Part shown: positions 55,937 to 64,000 of the stretch, piece after piece
Layout: the number at the start of each line of letters is the position of its first letter
Position numbering within the stretch: position 1 is the stretch's first letter
Notes under the pieces: model-generated
Database searches by the model: none
Told to the model about the DNA's origin: nothing
Seen by the model: only the letters and a program-made list of their open reading frames with translations
Assembly: GCF_900104255.1 (NCBI RefSeq)
Contig: NZ_FNKZ01000002.1
Location: 930,001-994,000, forward strand
Length of the DNA: 64,000 nucleotides
Direction of reading: 5' to 3'
Source of the DNA: Pseudoxanthomonas sp. CF385
GTDB taxonomy: Bacteria > Pseudomonadota > Gammaproteobacteria > Xanthomonadales > Xanthomonadaceae
Made by a program: the position numbers and the translations under genes

Positions 55937-56578
55937 TCATCCGGAGGATCCGGGGCCCTCGCGGGCCCCGGTCGGGAACTCGGCATCCAGCCACCCGCGC
56001 GCCACCGCGGTGGCGATGTCCCCCTGCGTATCGATGTCGAACGCCAGTTCGGGGGCTTCGCAGGCGGCGACCACCGCGCCATCGGCATTGAGCAGGTCGC
56101 GCAGGCCGCGGTCGCCCTGCAGCGTGCCCGCACGACGCAGGACATGCGGCGACACCACCACGGGAATGCCGAGCCGTAGGTCGAGGCGCGTCGCCGCGCA
56201 ACCGGATGCGCTTCCGCACGACGCATCCAGCAGCACGCGCAAGTGCGCTTCTTCGAGCGCGGGCTGGTCGCAGACGAGCAACAGCGTCGGACCGTCGTGC
56301 GCAGCCAGGGCCGCGGCCGCCACGCCCACGCTGCTGCCGAGCCCGCTCGCCCATGCCGCGTTGTCGTGGCATTCCACCGGCAGGTCGCGCACGGCTTCAC
56401 GCAAGGCATCGGCGTGTGCGCCGACGATGACCAGGACACGCGCGGCGCCGGAAGCGAGCGCGAGGCGCGCGGCACGGTGCACCAGCGTCTCCCCGTCGCG
56501 CATCAGGAGTTGCTTCGGCCGGCCCAACCGCGTGCTGCCGCCCGCGGCCAGCACCACGGCGGCATGCGACGCCGTCAC
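55937..56578 (-). CDS. MobA/MocA-like nucleotidyltransferase
   Basis: Enzyme of 213 residues with the NTP-transferase fold. The nucleotide motif AAGGSTRLGRPKQLLMRDGETLV is canonical, with LLLVCDQPALEEAHLRVLLD and IPVVVSPHVLRRAGTLQGDRGLRDLL following. In molybdenum hydroxylase maturation, MocA makes molybdopterin cytosine dinucleotide from CTP, the cofactor used by xanthine dehydrogenase relatives. It overlaps the XdhC-like gene by 4 bp, and together they face the enzyme genes divergently. Confidence 0.88.
   Translation of the reverse strand: MTASHAAVVLAAGGSTRLGRPKQLLMRDGETLVHRAARLALASGAARVLVIVGAHADALREAVRDLPVECHDNAAWASGLGSSVGVAAAALAAHDGPTLLLVCDQPALEEAHLRVLLDASCGSASGCAATRLDLRLGIPVVVSPHVLRRAGTLQGDRGLRDLLNADGAVVAACEAPELAFDIDTQGDIATAVARGWLDAEFPTGAREGPGSSG
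55950..55971. terminator. hairpin at the end of the MacAB-like operon
   Basis: CCGGGGCCC-TCGC-GGGCCCCGG, a 9-bp stem, lies 14 bp beyond the permease 2 stop and inside the coding end of the convergent gene. There is no clear U-run, but it may stabilise or end the plus-strand message. Confidence 0.45.
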
Positions 56579-57531
56579 GCCGTCTCACCGTGGCGCCACG
56601 CCTGCAACTGGGCGACGATGCTCAGCGCGATCGCTTCGGCACCGTAGCCGCCCAGCTTCAGTCCCACCGGAGAACGCAGGCGAGGCAACAGCACGGCATG
56701 CGTGGACGTCGGCAGCACGCGCAGCAGGTCCTCGCGGCGACGCACCGGGCCCAACAGACCGATGAAGGGGATGGCGGTAGACGCCAACGCGTCCAGCGCC
56801 TCGCGATCGTGTTCGAAGTGGTGGTGCATGACGAGCGCGGCGTCGGGCGCGGTCTTCAGGTGGCGCAGCGCATCGGCCGGCGACTGCATCAGCCAGGCAT
56901 CGGCGATGTCGGTTTCCGGAATCCAGCGCGCACGCCGCTCCACCACGGTGACGTGCCAGCCGAGCGCGCGCAGCCCCTGCACCAGCGTCGGCGTTTCCGG
57001 GCCCGCGCCGAAGATCGCCACGCGCGCCGGAGGCGGCACCTGCACCTCGCCCGCCAGCGCGACGGCGTCGCCTGTCGCCGACAGCGGGGTCATCGCCCAG
57101 CGCGGGCCCGTGTCGCCGACCCGCGCATGCACCCCGCCGGCGTCGGACACCGCCAGCGTCAGCGCGCCTCGCCCGTCCCACCAGGCGTGCACCACGTCCG
57201 CCCAGCCAGGCATGCGCGCCAGCGGCAGCAGCACGATCCGCAAGCGGCCGCGGCAACCGACCGCGGACCCGGCCAGCAGATCCTCATCGTCGCGGGTGTC
57301 GATCTCCATCGCGTCCAGCGCACCGGTGTCGGCGACCTGGCGCGCGCGGCGTGCGATCTCCGGCTCCAGGCAACCGCCACTGAGCCAGCCCACCTGCGCA
57401 TCGCCGGGACCGAACAGCGCCATCGCGCCGGCCCGCACGTAGGTCGAACCTTCGGTCGCCACGACCACGGCCAACGCGCACCCTTCGCCGGCGGAGGCGG
57501 ACGCGAGCAGTACGGAAGGGGACGCCGTCAT
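56575..57531 (-). CDS. XdhC-family molybdenum-cofactor insertion chaperone
   Basis: Protein of 318 residues with the XdhC signature in two parts. An N-terminal region has [42 protein letters not shown] (Cys in GGCLEPE), and a Rossmann-like domain from about 165 has [30 protein letters not shown]. XdhC binds Mo cofactor and inserts a sulfido ligand into xanthine dehydrogenase-type enzymes. Its next gene is the MobA-like enzyme, and the divergent genes encode the cognate oxidoreductase. Confidence 0.9.
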   Translation of the reverse strand: MTASPSVLLASASAGEGCALAVVVATEGSTYVRAGAMALFGPGDAQVGWLSGGCLEPEIARRARQVADTGALDAMEIDTRDDEDLLAGSAVGCRGRLRIVLLPLARMPGWADVVHAWWDGRGALTLAVSDAGGVHARVGDTGPRWAMTPLSATGDAVALAGEVQVPPPARVAIFGAGPETPTLVQGLRALGWHVTVVERRARWIPETDIADAWLMQSPADALRHLKTAPDAALVMHHHFEHDREALDALASTAIPFIGLLGPVRRREDLLRVLPTSTHAVLLPRLRSPVGLKLGGYGAEAIALSIVAQLQAWRHGETA

Positions 57532-57700
57532 GGCACCACGATGGCGCAACCCGCCCGGCGAAGGCAACGGCTCGCGCGCCGACCGGGGCATCGGGCAACG
57601 ATGCCGGAGGATCATGCAAGCACCGGCCCGTGCTTTCACTGGCACCCCACGGGGCCGCGGAGTATCGTCGTCCGGTCCCACGCCGCCGCCAGGAGACGCC

Positions 57701-58156
57701 ATGAAGTTGAACGTCAACGGGGCCGAGCGCGAAGTCGACGCGCCGGATGACATGCCGCTGCTCTGGGTCCTGCGCGACCTGATGGGGCTGACGGGTACCA
57801 AGTTCGGTTGCGGCATCGCGCAATGCGGTGCCTGCACGGTGCATGTCGATGGCGCGCCGCTGCGCGCCTGCGTCACGCCCGCGTCCGCCGTCGCCGGCAG
57901 GAAGATCACCACCATCGAAGGCCTGTCGGCCGACGGCTCGCATCCGGTGCAGAAAGCCTGGGCCGAGCTGGATGTCGTGCAGTGCGGCTACTGCCAGTCC
58001 GGCCAGATCATGTCGGCGGTCGCGTTGCTGGCCAAGGTGCCCTCGCCTACCGACACCGACATCGACCAGGCGCTCTCCGGCAACCTGTGCCGATGCGGCA
58101 CGTACCAGCGCATCCGCGCCGCCGTGCACCGCGCCGCCGACATCGGCAAGGCCTGA
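57701..58156 (+). CDS. 2Fe-2S subunit of a molybdenum hydroxylase (IorA-like)
   Basis: Electron-transfer subunit of 151 residues. The plant-ferredoxin-type cluster cysteines are Cys37, 42, 45 and 57 ([16 protein letters not shown]...RACVTP) and the second cluster uses Cys95, 98, 130 and 132 ([19 protein letters not shown]). This layout is that of isoquinoline 1-oxidoreductase and aldehyde-oxidase small subunits, which have no signal peptide and travel with the large Tat-exported subunit. The start follows CAGGAGACGCC. It is the first gene of a three-gene operon. Confidence 0.92.
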   Translation: MKLNVNGAEREVDAPDDMPLLWVLRDLMGLTGTKFGCGIAQCGACTVHVDGAPLRACVTPASAVAGRKITTIEGLSADGSHPVQKAWAELDVVQCGYCQSGQIMSAVALLAKVPSPTDTDIDQALSGNLCRCGTYQRIRAAVHRAADIGKA

Positions 58157-58211
58157 TCCGGTGCGGTGACGTCCGTCACCGCATTCCCCATCGTTCGACG
58201 GAGGCTGTTCC

Positions 58212-60404
58212 GTGAACCTTGAAACCTCGACTTCCCGCCGCGACTTCCTGCGCGCCACCGCGCTGGCCGGCGGCGGCCTGATCATCGGCTTCGTCGTGCC
58301 CGGCGCGCGCCGCTTCGCGATGGCGCAGGAAAGCGCCGCCGCCGCGCCCGCCGCGTTCGTGCCGAACGCCTTCCTCAGCATCGGTGCGGACGACATCGTC
58401 ACCGTGCAGCTCGCGCACGCGGAGATGGGCCAGGGCATCTGGACCACCCTGCCGATGCTGATCGCCGAAGAACTGGATGCGGACTGGTCGAAGATCCGCG
58501 TGCAGCACGGGCCGGCCGACAAGGTCTATACCAGCCCGGTCTTCGGCATGCAGGGCACCGGCGGTTCGACCACCACCTGGTCCGAGTTCGACCGCTACCG
58601 GCAGGCCGGCGCGACCGCACGCGCAATGCTGCTGCAGGCCGCGGCCGCGCGCCTGAAGGTGCCCGTCGACCAGCTGCGCACGGAGAACGGCGCGGTGGTG
58701 TCCGGCACCACACGGCTGCGCTACGGCGAACTGGCCAACGAGGCCGGCACGCAGACGCCGCCCGCGCTGGATGCGCTGAAGCTGCGCGACCCCAAGGACT
58801 GGAAACTGATCGGCAAGGCGACCAAACGGCTGGACACGCCCGAGAAGATCACCGGCAAGGCCAAGTTCGGCATGGACATGCAGTTCGAGGGCCTGCTGAC
58901 CGCGGTCGTCCTGCGTTCGCCGGTGTTCGGCGGCACCGTGAAGTCCTTCGACGCGACCAAGACGCGCGCCGTGGCCGGCGTGCGCAACGTGGTGCAGGTG
59001 CCCAGCGGCGTGGCCGTGATCGCCGATCACTACTGGGCCGCCAAGCTGGGCCGCGATGCGCTGCAGGTGGTGTGGGAAGGCGACGCGAACGCCAAGCTCG
59101 ACAGCACCGCGCTTCGCGAGCAGTTCTCGCAGCTGGCACGCACGGAGGGCGCCGTGGCCGCCCGCGCCGGCGACGTGGCAGGCGCGCTGGCGAAGGCCGA
59201 CAAGGCGCTGGAAGCCGAGTACGCCGTGCCCTACCTGGCGCACGCGGCGATGGAACCGCTGAACTGCACGGTGAAGATCGGCGACGGCGAGTGCGACATC
59301 TGGTGCGGAACCCAGTTCCCGACCCTGGACCAGAACAGCGCCGCGAAGATCCTCGGTCTCCCGCCGGAGAAGATCCGCATCCATACGCCGTTCCTGGGTG
59401 GCGGTTTCGGCCGGCGCGCGACGCCGACCGCGGACGTGGTGTCCGAAGCCGTCGAAGTCGCCAAGGCCGCGAAGGCGCCGGTCAAGACGGTGTGGACGCG
59501 CGAGGACGACACCCGCGGCGGCTACTACCGCTCGGCCTTCGTCGAGAAGATCCGGGCCGGCCTGGACAAGGACGGCATGCCGTCCGCATGGCACCACGTG
59601 ATGGTGGGCCAATCAATCATGGCCGGCACCTTCATGGAAGCGATGATGGTCAAGAACGGCATCGACGCGACCTCGGTGGAAGGCGTCGCCGATTCGGCCT
59701 ACGTGCTCGGCACGCCGGCGCACCGCGTGGACCTGCATTCGCCGGTCACCGGCATCCCCGTGCTGTGGTGGCGCTCGGTCGGCCACAGCGTCAATGGGTT
59801 CGTGATGGAGAGCTTCGTCGACGAACTGGCGCACGCCGCCGGCCAGGACCCCGTCGCGTACCGGCGCACGCTGCTGAAGGACCATTCGCGCCATCTCGCG
59901 GCGTTGAACCTGGCCGCCGAGAAATTCGGCTGGGGCACGCCGCCCGCGCAGGGCCGTGGCCACGGCATCGCCGTGCACGAATCGTTCGGCAGTTACGTGG
60001 CGCAGGCCGCCGAGGTGTCGATCGAGGACGGCAGGATCCGCGTGCACCGCGTGGTGTGCGCGATCGATTGCGGCGTGGCCGTCAATCCGGGCGGCGTGCA
60101 GGCGCAGATGGAATCGGGCATCGCGTTCGGCCTGGGCGCTGCACTGCATTCGGCGCTGACGCTGCGCGAAGGCCAGGTGCAGGAATCCAACTTCCACGAC
60201 TACCAGGTGTTGCGGATGAACGAGATGCCGAAGGTGGAAGTGCACATCGTGCCGAGCACCGAAAAGATGGGCGGCGTGGGCGAACCCGGCACACCGCCGA
60301 TCGCGCCCGCGGTGGCCAACGCGGTGTTCGCCCTCACCGGCCAACGCCTGCGCGAGCTGCCGTTGCGTCTGCCGACGCCCGTTTCCACCACACCCGCTGC
60401 CTGA
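58212..60404 (+). CDS. Tat-exported molybdopterin-binding large subunit (IorB-like)
   Basis: Catalytic subunit of 730 residues starting at GTG. A twin-arginine signal (SRRDFLRATALAGGGLIIGF, Arg9-Arg10) directs folded export. Mo-cofactor and active-site segments are visible: VTVQLAHAEMGQGIWTTLPMLIAEEL, GGFGRRATPTADVVSEAVEVAK, GHSVNGFVMESFVDELAHAAG, and near the end GVGEPGTPPIAPAVANAVF, whose Glu is the general base in this superfamily. Isoquinoline 1-oxidoreductase and related aldehyde dehydrogenases fit this family. The true substrate is unknown. Confidence 0.92.
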   Translation: MNLETSTSRRDFLRATALAGGGLIIGFVVPGARRFAMAQESAAAAPAAFVPNAFLSIGADDIVTVQLAHAEMGQGIWTTLPMLIAEELDADWSKIRVQHGPADKVYTSPVFGMQGTGGSTTTWSEFDRYRQAGATARAMLLQAAAARLKVPVDQLRTENGAVVSGTTRLRYGELANEAGTQTPPALDALKLRDPKDWKLIGKATKRLDTPEKITGKAKFGMDMQFEGLLTAVVLRSPVFGGTVKSFDATKTRAVAGVRNVVQVPSGVAVIADHYWAAKLGRDALQVVWEGDANAKLDSTALREQFSQLARTEGAVAARAGDVAGALAKADKALEAEYAVPYLAHAAMEPLNCTVKIGDGECDIWCGTQFPTLDQNSAAKILGLPPEKIRIHTPFLGGGFGRRATPTADVVSEAVEVAKAAKAPVKTVWTREDDTRGGYYRSAFVEKIRAGLDKDGMPSAWHHVMVGQSIMAGTFMEAMMVKNGIDATSVEGVADSAYVLGTPAHRVDLHSPVTGIPVLWWRSVGHSVNGFVMESFVDELAHAAGQDPVAYRRTLLKDHSRHLAALNLAAEKFGWGTPPAQGRGHGIAVHESFGSYVAQAAEVSIEDGRIRVHRVVCAIDCGVAVNPGGVQAQMESGIAFGLGAALHSALTLREGQVQESNFHDYQVLRMNEMPKVEVHIVPSTEKMGGVGEPGTPPIAPAVANAVFALTGQRLRELPLRLPTPVSTTPAA

Positions 60405-60412
60405 GGCCCGCC

Positions 60413-61012
60413 ATGCGCATCTTCCTGATGTCGTTGACCGTCCTTCTGCTCGTGGGCTGCAAGCCGCGCGTCAGCGAGGAACAGAAGGCGCAGGCGGTGG
60501 CCGCCTTCGCCACGGTGGAGAAAGTGTTCCAGCATCCGCGCTGCAGCAATTGCCACATTCCGGGCGATGCACCGCTGCAATTCGACGCACAGACGCCGCA
60601 CGCGATGAACGTGGTGCGCGGCCCCGATGGCAAGGGTGCGCCCGGCCTACCCTGCGCGACCTGCCACAACGAACAGAACTCGCCAGCAAGCTACGGCCCG
60701 CATGCACCGCCCGGTGCGCCGCATTGGCAGCTGCCGCCGCCGGACCACAAGATGGCGTGGATCGGCCTGCCGGCCGACCAGCTGTGCGCGATGATCCAGG
60801 ACAAGAAGCGCAATGGCGGTCGCGACTTCGACGCGCTGCTCAAGCACGTGGCCGAAGACAAGCTGGTGCTGTGGGGTTGGAACCCGGGCGGCGAGCGCGC
60901 AGCGGTGCCGGTGCCGCATGACCAGTTCGTCGCCGCGTTCAAGACGTGGGTGGATGCCGGCGGGCCCTGCCCCGCAGCCGGCGCCACCGCCGCGGGTGGC
61001 GCGGCGCACTGA
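60413..61012 (+). CDS. dihaem cytochrome c lipoprotein of the molybdenum hydroxylase
   Basis: Lipoprotein of 199 residues. The lipobox VLLLVGC ends at Cys16. Two c-type haem motifs, CSNCH (44-48) and CATCH (81-85), fit electron transfer from the oxidoreductase to the respiratory chain; the mature protein is anchored at the membrane. A long Pro/His-rich region (PASYGPHAPPGAPHWQLPPPDHK) precedes the C-terminal domain. It follows the large subunit by 8 bp. Confidence 0.88.
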   Translation: MRIFLMSLTVLLLVGCKPRVSEEQKAQAVAAFATVEKVFQHPRCSNCHIPGDAPLQFDAQTPHAMNVVRGPDGKGAPGLPCATCHNEQNSPASYGPHAPPGAPHWQLPPPDHKMAWIGLPADQLCAMIQDKKRNGGRDFDALLKHVAEDKLVLWGWNPGGERAAVPVPHDQFVAAFKTWVDAGGPCPAAGATAAGGAAH

Positions 61013-61019
61013 GCGTCGC

Positions 61020-61940
61020 TTATTTGTTCGACGGTGCCGCTACCAGTGCGTCGCGGCGACGCGCGCGCCACAGGCCATCGCTGGCGAAGATCACCAGGCC
61101 CGCCCAGATCGCGGCGAAGCCGATCGCGCGCGTGGCGTCGAAGGCTTCCTTGAACACCAGCACGCCGATCAGGAACTGCAGGCTGGGCGCGATGTACTGC
61201 AGCAGGCCCACCACCGACAGCGGGATGCGCCGCACGCCGTAAGCGAAGCCGATCAGCGGCACCGCGGTGACCACGCCGCCGAGGATGAGCAGTAGGTTGT
61301 TCTTCCAGCCGAAGCCATCGATGAAGCCTCCGCCGTGTCCGAATTCGCCCCAGACGACATAGGCCAGCGCCGGCAGGAACAGGTACAGGCTCTCCACACC
61401 CAGTCCCGCCACCGCATCCACCGCGACCAGCTTGCGGACCAGGCCATACAGGCCGAACGAGAACGCCAGGCCCAGCGCGATCCACGGCGGCGAGCCCGCC
61501 TGCAGCGTCAGCCACGCCACGCCGGCCAGCGCGAACGCCACCGCGATCCACTGCGCAGGCGACAAGCGCTCACGCAGGACCATGACGCCCAGCACCACGT
61601 TGATCAACGGGTTGATGAAGTAACCGAGGCTGGTTTCCACCACATGGCCGGCGTTGACGGCCCAGATGTAGAGGCCCCAGTTGAACGCGATCAGCAGGCT
61701 GCTGATGCCGAGCAGCGGCACGGCGCGCGGTTGCGCGCGGATCTGCCGCCACCAGCCGAGGCCGTTCTTCAGCAAAAGCCACCCCAGGACCAGCACCGCG
61801 CTCCACACGATGCGGTGGGCGATGATCTGGAACGACGGCACCGCCTTGAGCAGGTGCCAGTACAGCGGCACCACGCCCCAGATCAGGAAGGTACCGACGG
61901 TGATCGCCAGCCCTTTGCGGTCGAGCGGTGGCGGGGTCAT
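61020..61940 (-). CDS. rarD: RarD-type EamA permease
   Basis: Inner-membrane protein of 306 residues with ten helices in two EamA repeats. The RarD sub-family pattern is present: KGLAITVGTFLIWGVVPLYWHLLKAVPSFQIIAHRIVWSAV, LIAFNWGLYIWAVNAGHVVETSLGYFINPLINVVLGV, and YIAPSLQFLIGVLVFKE. Members export or import small metabolites and affect chloramphenicol sensitivity in E. coli. It overlaps the next upstream EamA gene by 4 bp (ATGA). It converges with the cytochrome gene. Confidence 0.93.
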   Translation of the reverse strand: MTPPPLDRKGLAITVGTFLIWGVVPLYWHLLKAVPSFQIIAHRIVWSAVLVLGWLLLKNGLGWWRQIRAQPRAVPLLGISSLLIAFNWGLYIWAVNAGHVVETSLGYFINPLINVVLGVMVLRERLSPAQWIAVAFALAGVAWLTLQAGSPPWIALGLAFSFGLYGLVRKLVAVDAVAGLGVESLYLFLPALAYVVWGEFGHGGGFIDGFGWKNNLLLILGGVVTAVPLIGFAYGVRRIPLSVVGLLQYIAPSLQFLIGVLVFKEAFDATRAIGFAAIWAGLVIFASDGLWRARRRDALVAAPSNK

Positions 61941-62845
61941 TTCGACTGCCGTGCGCGCGCCAGCGTGATGACCACGACGCCGGCGAGGATCACCGCCATC
62001 GCGCCGAGGTCGTGCGCGGTGAAGGTCTCGCCGGCGATGAAGGCGCCCAGCGCCACGGCGATGACCGGGTTGACGTAGGCATAGCTGCCGACCAGCACGG
62101 GACGCGCATGGTGCAGCAGCCACACGTAGGCGGTGAAGGCGATGATCGAACCGAACACCGCCAGGTAGGCGACGGCGAGCGCGCCGTTTACGGTCCAATC
62201 GGCCACGTTGAATCGCTCGCCATGCAGCAGGCCCGCGGTCACCAGCATCACGCCCGCGGCCAGCATCTGCGCCGCGGCCGTCATGAACGGCGATGGCAGG
62301 TCGCGTCCGCGCGACCACACCGAGCCGTAGGCCCAGGCGATCGGCGCCAGCAGCAACAGCACCAGCCCGACCGGCGACCCGGTCAGCGAACTGCCCGCGT
62401 TGAGCCAGACCACGCCGGCGAACCCGACGATGATGCCCAGCCATTCGCCGCGGGTCGGGTGCTGCCCGCGCATCGCGCCGAACAGGCCCATCCACAGCGG
62501 CATCGATGCCACGGCGACCGCAGCGAGACCGGACGACACCGTCTGTTCGGCGAGCACCACCATGCCGTTGCCCATCAGCAACAGCAGCGCGCCCATCACC
62601 AGCAGGTTCTTCCATTGCGCGCGCGTCGGCGCGGCGACACCGCGCCAGCGCAGGAACAGGTACAGCACCAGACCCGCCGCGACGAAACGGCTGCCCGACA
62701 CCATCAGCAACGGCGGGAAGCCGCCTTCGAGCGCGAAGCGGATGCCCAGATAGGTCGATCCCCAGACCACGTAGACGATGGACAGGGCGGCAGCGACGGC
62801 AAGGCCGCCACGCGCAGGCGCGGCGGCGGAAACGGACGAGGTCAT
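61937..62845 (-). CDS. YedA-like EamA permease
   Basis: Inner-membrane protein of 302 residues, ten helices, second of an overlapping pair of EamA genes. The opening VAAALSIVYVVWGSTYLGIRFALEGGFPPLLMVSGSRF and the central LVLLLLAPIAWAYGSVWSR, then PVLVGSYAYVNPVIAVALGAFIAGETF, match the YedA/YdcZ-like DMT group. Transported compounds are unknown, probably amino acids or metabolites. Confidence 0.92.
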   Translation of the reverse strand: MTSSVSAAAPARGGLAVAAALSIVYVVWGSTYLGIRFALEGGFPPLLMVSGSRFVAAGLVLYLFLRWRGVAAPTRAQWKNLLVMGALLLLMGNGMVVLAEQTVSSGLAAVAVASMPLWMGLFGAMRGQHPTRGEWLGIIVGFAGVVWLNAGSSLTGSPVGLVLLLLAPIAWAYGSVWSRGRDLPSPFMTAAAQMLAAGVMLVTAGLLHGERFNVADWTVNGALAVAYLAVFGSIIAFTAYVWLLHHARPVLVGSYAYVNPVIAVALGAFIAGETFTAHDLGAMAVILAGVVVITLARARQSK

Positions 62846-62978
62846 GGGGAACCGTGGGGAGTGCGGTATGCCGTAATTCTAGGCCAGGCGGGGACCGACG
62901 GCATGACGGAACCGCGGTCGGTCGGTTGAAACCTTTCCGGCGCGGCTTGAATTCCGTTCAAGCCGGCTGCGGACAGGA

Positions 62979-63830
62979 TCAGCCCTGTTCGCGTGCGAGC
63001 AGCTGCTGCTTGCGCGGCAGACCCCAGCGGTAGCCGCCCAGCGAACCGTCGCCGCGGATCACCCGATGGCACGGCACCACGACGGCGATGCGGTTGTGCG
63101 CGCACGCACTGGCCACGGCACGCGCGGCGCGCGGTGCACCCAACTGACGCGCGAGGCCGGCATAGCTCACCGTCTCGCCCTCGGGCACCTTCATCAGCGC
63201 ATCCCAGACGCGCTGCTGGAAGCCCGTGCCCAGCAGGTCGACCGGCACGTGCGCCTCGCGCCCAGCGAGGCGCTCGGCCACCGCCTGCAGGCGCGGCGCG
63301 AGGAAATCATCGCGACCGGCCTCCACGCGTTCCAGTTGCGCGTGCGGGAACTCGTCGCACAGGCGGCGCTCCAGCGCCGCATCGTCATCGCCCAGTTCGA
63401 TCGCGCAGATGCCGCGCTCGGTGGCCGCCACCAGCGCGCGGCCCAACAGCGTGTCCACCAGCGTCCAGCGGATCGACACGCCGCGCCCGCCGGCGCGGTA
63501 GGTGGCGGGCGTCATGCCCAACCGCGTGGCGCCGCGTTCGTAGAGCCGCGACGGCGAGCCGTAGCCGGCGTCGTACAGCGCCGTGGTCACGTCGTGTCCC
63601 TCGCGCAGCGCGGACTTCAGCGTGCCGAGCTTCTTGCGGGCGAGGTATTCGGCGGGACTCAGTCCGTAACGCGCACGGAAGCGCCGCTGCAGGTGCGAAG
63701 CGCTGAGGCCGGTGCGCGCGGCCAGGTCCGACAACGAGGGTTCGCCCTCATCCAGCAGGCGGCGGGCGGCCTCGAGCGGATCGGGCGAAAGCACGGAGGA
63801 AGCGGAAGGGCGGCGCGTCATGGTGTCCAT
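62979..63830 (-). CDS. Ada-like DNA alkylation repair protein lacking the N-terminal zinc domain
   Basis: Protein of 283 residues. An AraC-type helix-turn-helix region (LSDLAARTGLSASHLQRRFRARYGLSPAEYLARKK) is followed by the O6-methylguanine DNA methyltransferase domain with the active-site Cys254 in VVPCHRVIRG and the DNA-binding region GTGFQQRVWDALMKVPEGETVSYAGLARQLGAP. Full Ada begins with a four-Cys zinc domain that takes methyl groups from phosphotriesters and turns the protein into an activator. That domain is missing here, so the protein resembles the short AraC-MGMT fusions of other bacteria. Starts at 63830 or 63821. Confidence 0.9.
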   Translation of the reverse strand: MDTMTRRPSASSVLSPDPLEAARRLLDEGEPSLSDLAARTGLSASHLQRRFRARYGLSPAEYLARKKLGTLKSALREGHDVTTALYDAGYGSPSRLYERGATRLGMTPATYRAGGRGVSIRWTLVDTLLGRALVAATERGICAIELGDDDAALERRLCDEFPHAQLERVEAGRDDFLAPRLQAVAERLAGREAHVPVDLLGTGFQQRVWDALMKVPEGETVSYAGLARQLGAPRAARAVASACAHNRIAVVVPCHRVIRGDGSLGGYRWGLPRKQQLLAREQG

Positions 63831-63906
63831 GCGCCCAGACTAGGCCGGGCGCAACGGACGCGCTATCCGGATCTTGCGCGGAGTGCGAGGCACCCTACGC
63901 ATGGGA

Positions 63907-64000
63907 TCACTCGGCCCAGCGGCCGGGGCCCGGCGAATCCGGCAGGACCTGCGCGGACAGCTTGCGGTCCTGGCCGAGGATCTCGATCGCGTCGCCGAGG
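63907..64000 (-). CDS. partial gene, C-terminal end only
   Basis: An open frame enters from the right edge of the window and ends at TGA 63907-63909. The visible residues are GDAIEILGQDRKLSAQVLPD followed by a proline-rich end (SPGPGRWAE). Codon use fits a real gene. No family can be assigned from 30 residues. The start lies outside the window. Confidence 0.7.
   Translation of the reverse strand, partial: LGDAIEILGQDRKLSAQVLPDSPGPGRWAE

Noticed and set aside
1..64000. tRNA, rRNA or replication-origin features
   Set aside because: I looked for cloverleaf-like and DnaA-box clusters by eye and found none I could support. A tRNA scan would confirm.

Overview
The window is high-GC proteobacterial chromosome and reads as Xanthomonadaceae (Pseudoxanthomonas, Lysobacter or Stenotrophomonas type). 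Three things point there: the general gene repertoire, a split B12-dependent ribonucleotide reductase with a lysine/alanine-rich histone-like gene between its two halves, and many family-typical REP hairpins (GGTGGGC...GCCCACC and GGGAGCGACGT...GTCGC). The genus is an inference. I see no rRNA, tRNA, CRISPR array or replication origin.

Layout. 0-26 kb is ordinary housekeeping and accessory chromosome: an orphan ECF sigma factor, a cysteine hydrolase, exported proteins of unknown role, an MFS exporter, a GH-A-type glycosidase, an amidohydrolase coupled to an ankyrin protein, LysR and XRE regulators, an EEP nuclease, an M23 peptidase, a PAS histidine kinase with a receiver protein, an exported Cys-rich protein, an M28 peptidase, an FKBP isomerase and several small genes. 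26.2-34 kb is an accessory island. It opens with a noncoding array of a 21-bp palindromic repeat, continues through small lipoproteins and an Imm35-like gene with a duplicated promoter module, and ends with two lower-GC genes: a 740-residue PrrC/RloC-type ATPase (candidate anticodon nuclease) and a coiled-coil membrane protein.

34-38.5 kb holds nrdJb, the histone-like gene, a block of 191-bp direct repeats, and nrdJa with two predicted NrdR boxes 31 bp apart in its long leader. 38.6-45.6 kb holds a Do-type periplasmic protease with a possible sigma-E promoter, a YqjD/YqjE-like envelope cluster, an AI-2E family permease, an approximately 540-bp inverted-repeat element, and a HAD hydrolase overlapping an M17 aminopeptidase. 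45.6-56 kb is signalling and export: a diguanylate cyclase, an ABC transporter plus DesK/LiaR-type two-component system, and a divergent MacAB-like operon with two FtsX permeases.

56-61 kb is a molybdenum hydroxylase module: a 2Fe-2S subunit, a Tat-exported molybdopterin subunit and a dihaem cytochrome lipoprotein, with divergent XdhC and MobA-like maturation genes. 61-64 kb has two EamA permeases, a truncated Ada-like DNA alkyl-repair regulator and the 3' end of one more gene.

The strongest leads are the RloC-like gene, the 21-bp palindromic array, and a REP element that appears to be translated as a linker inside nrdJb.
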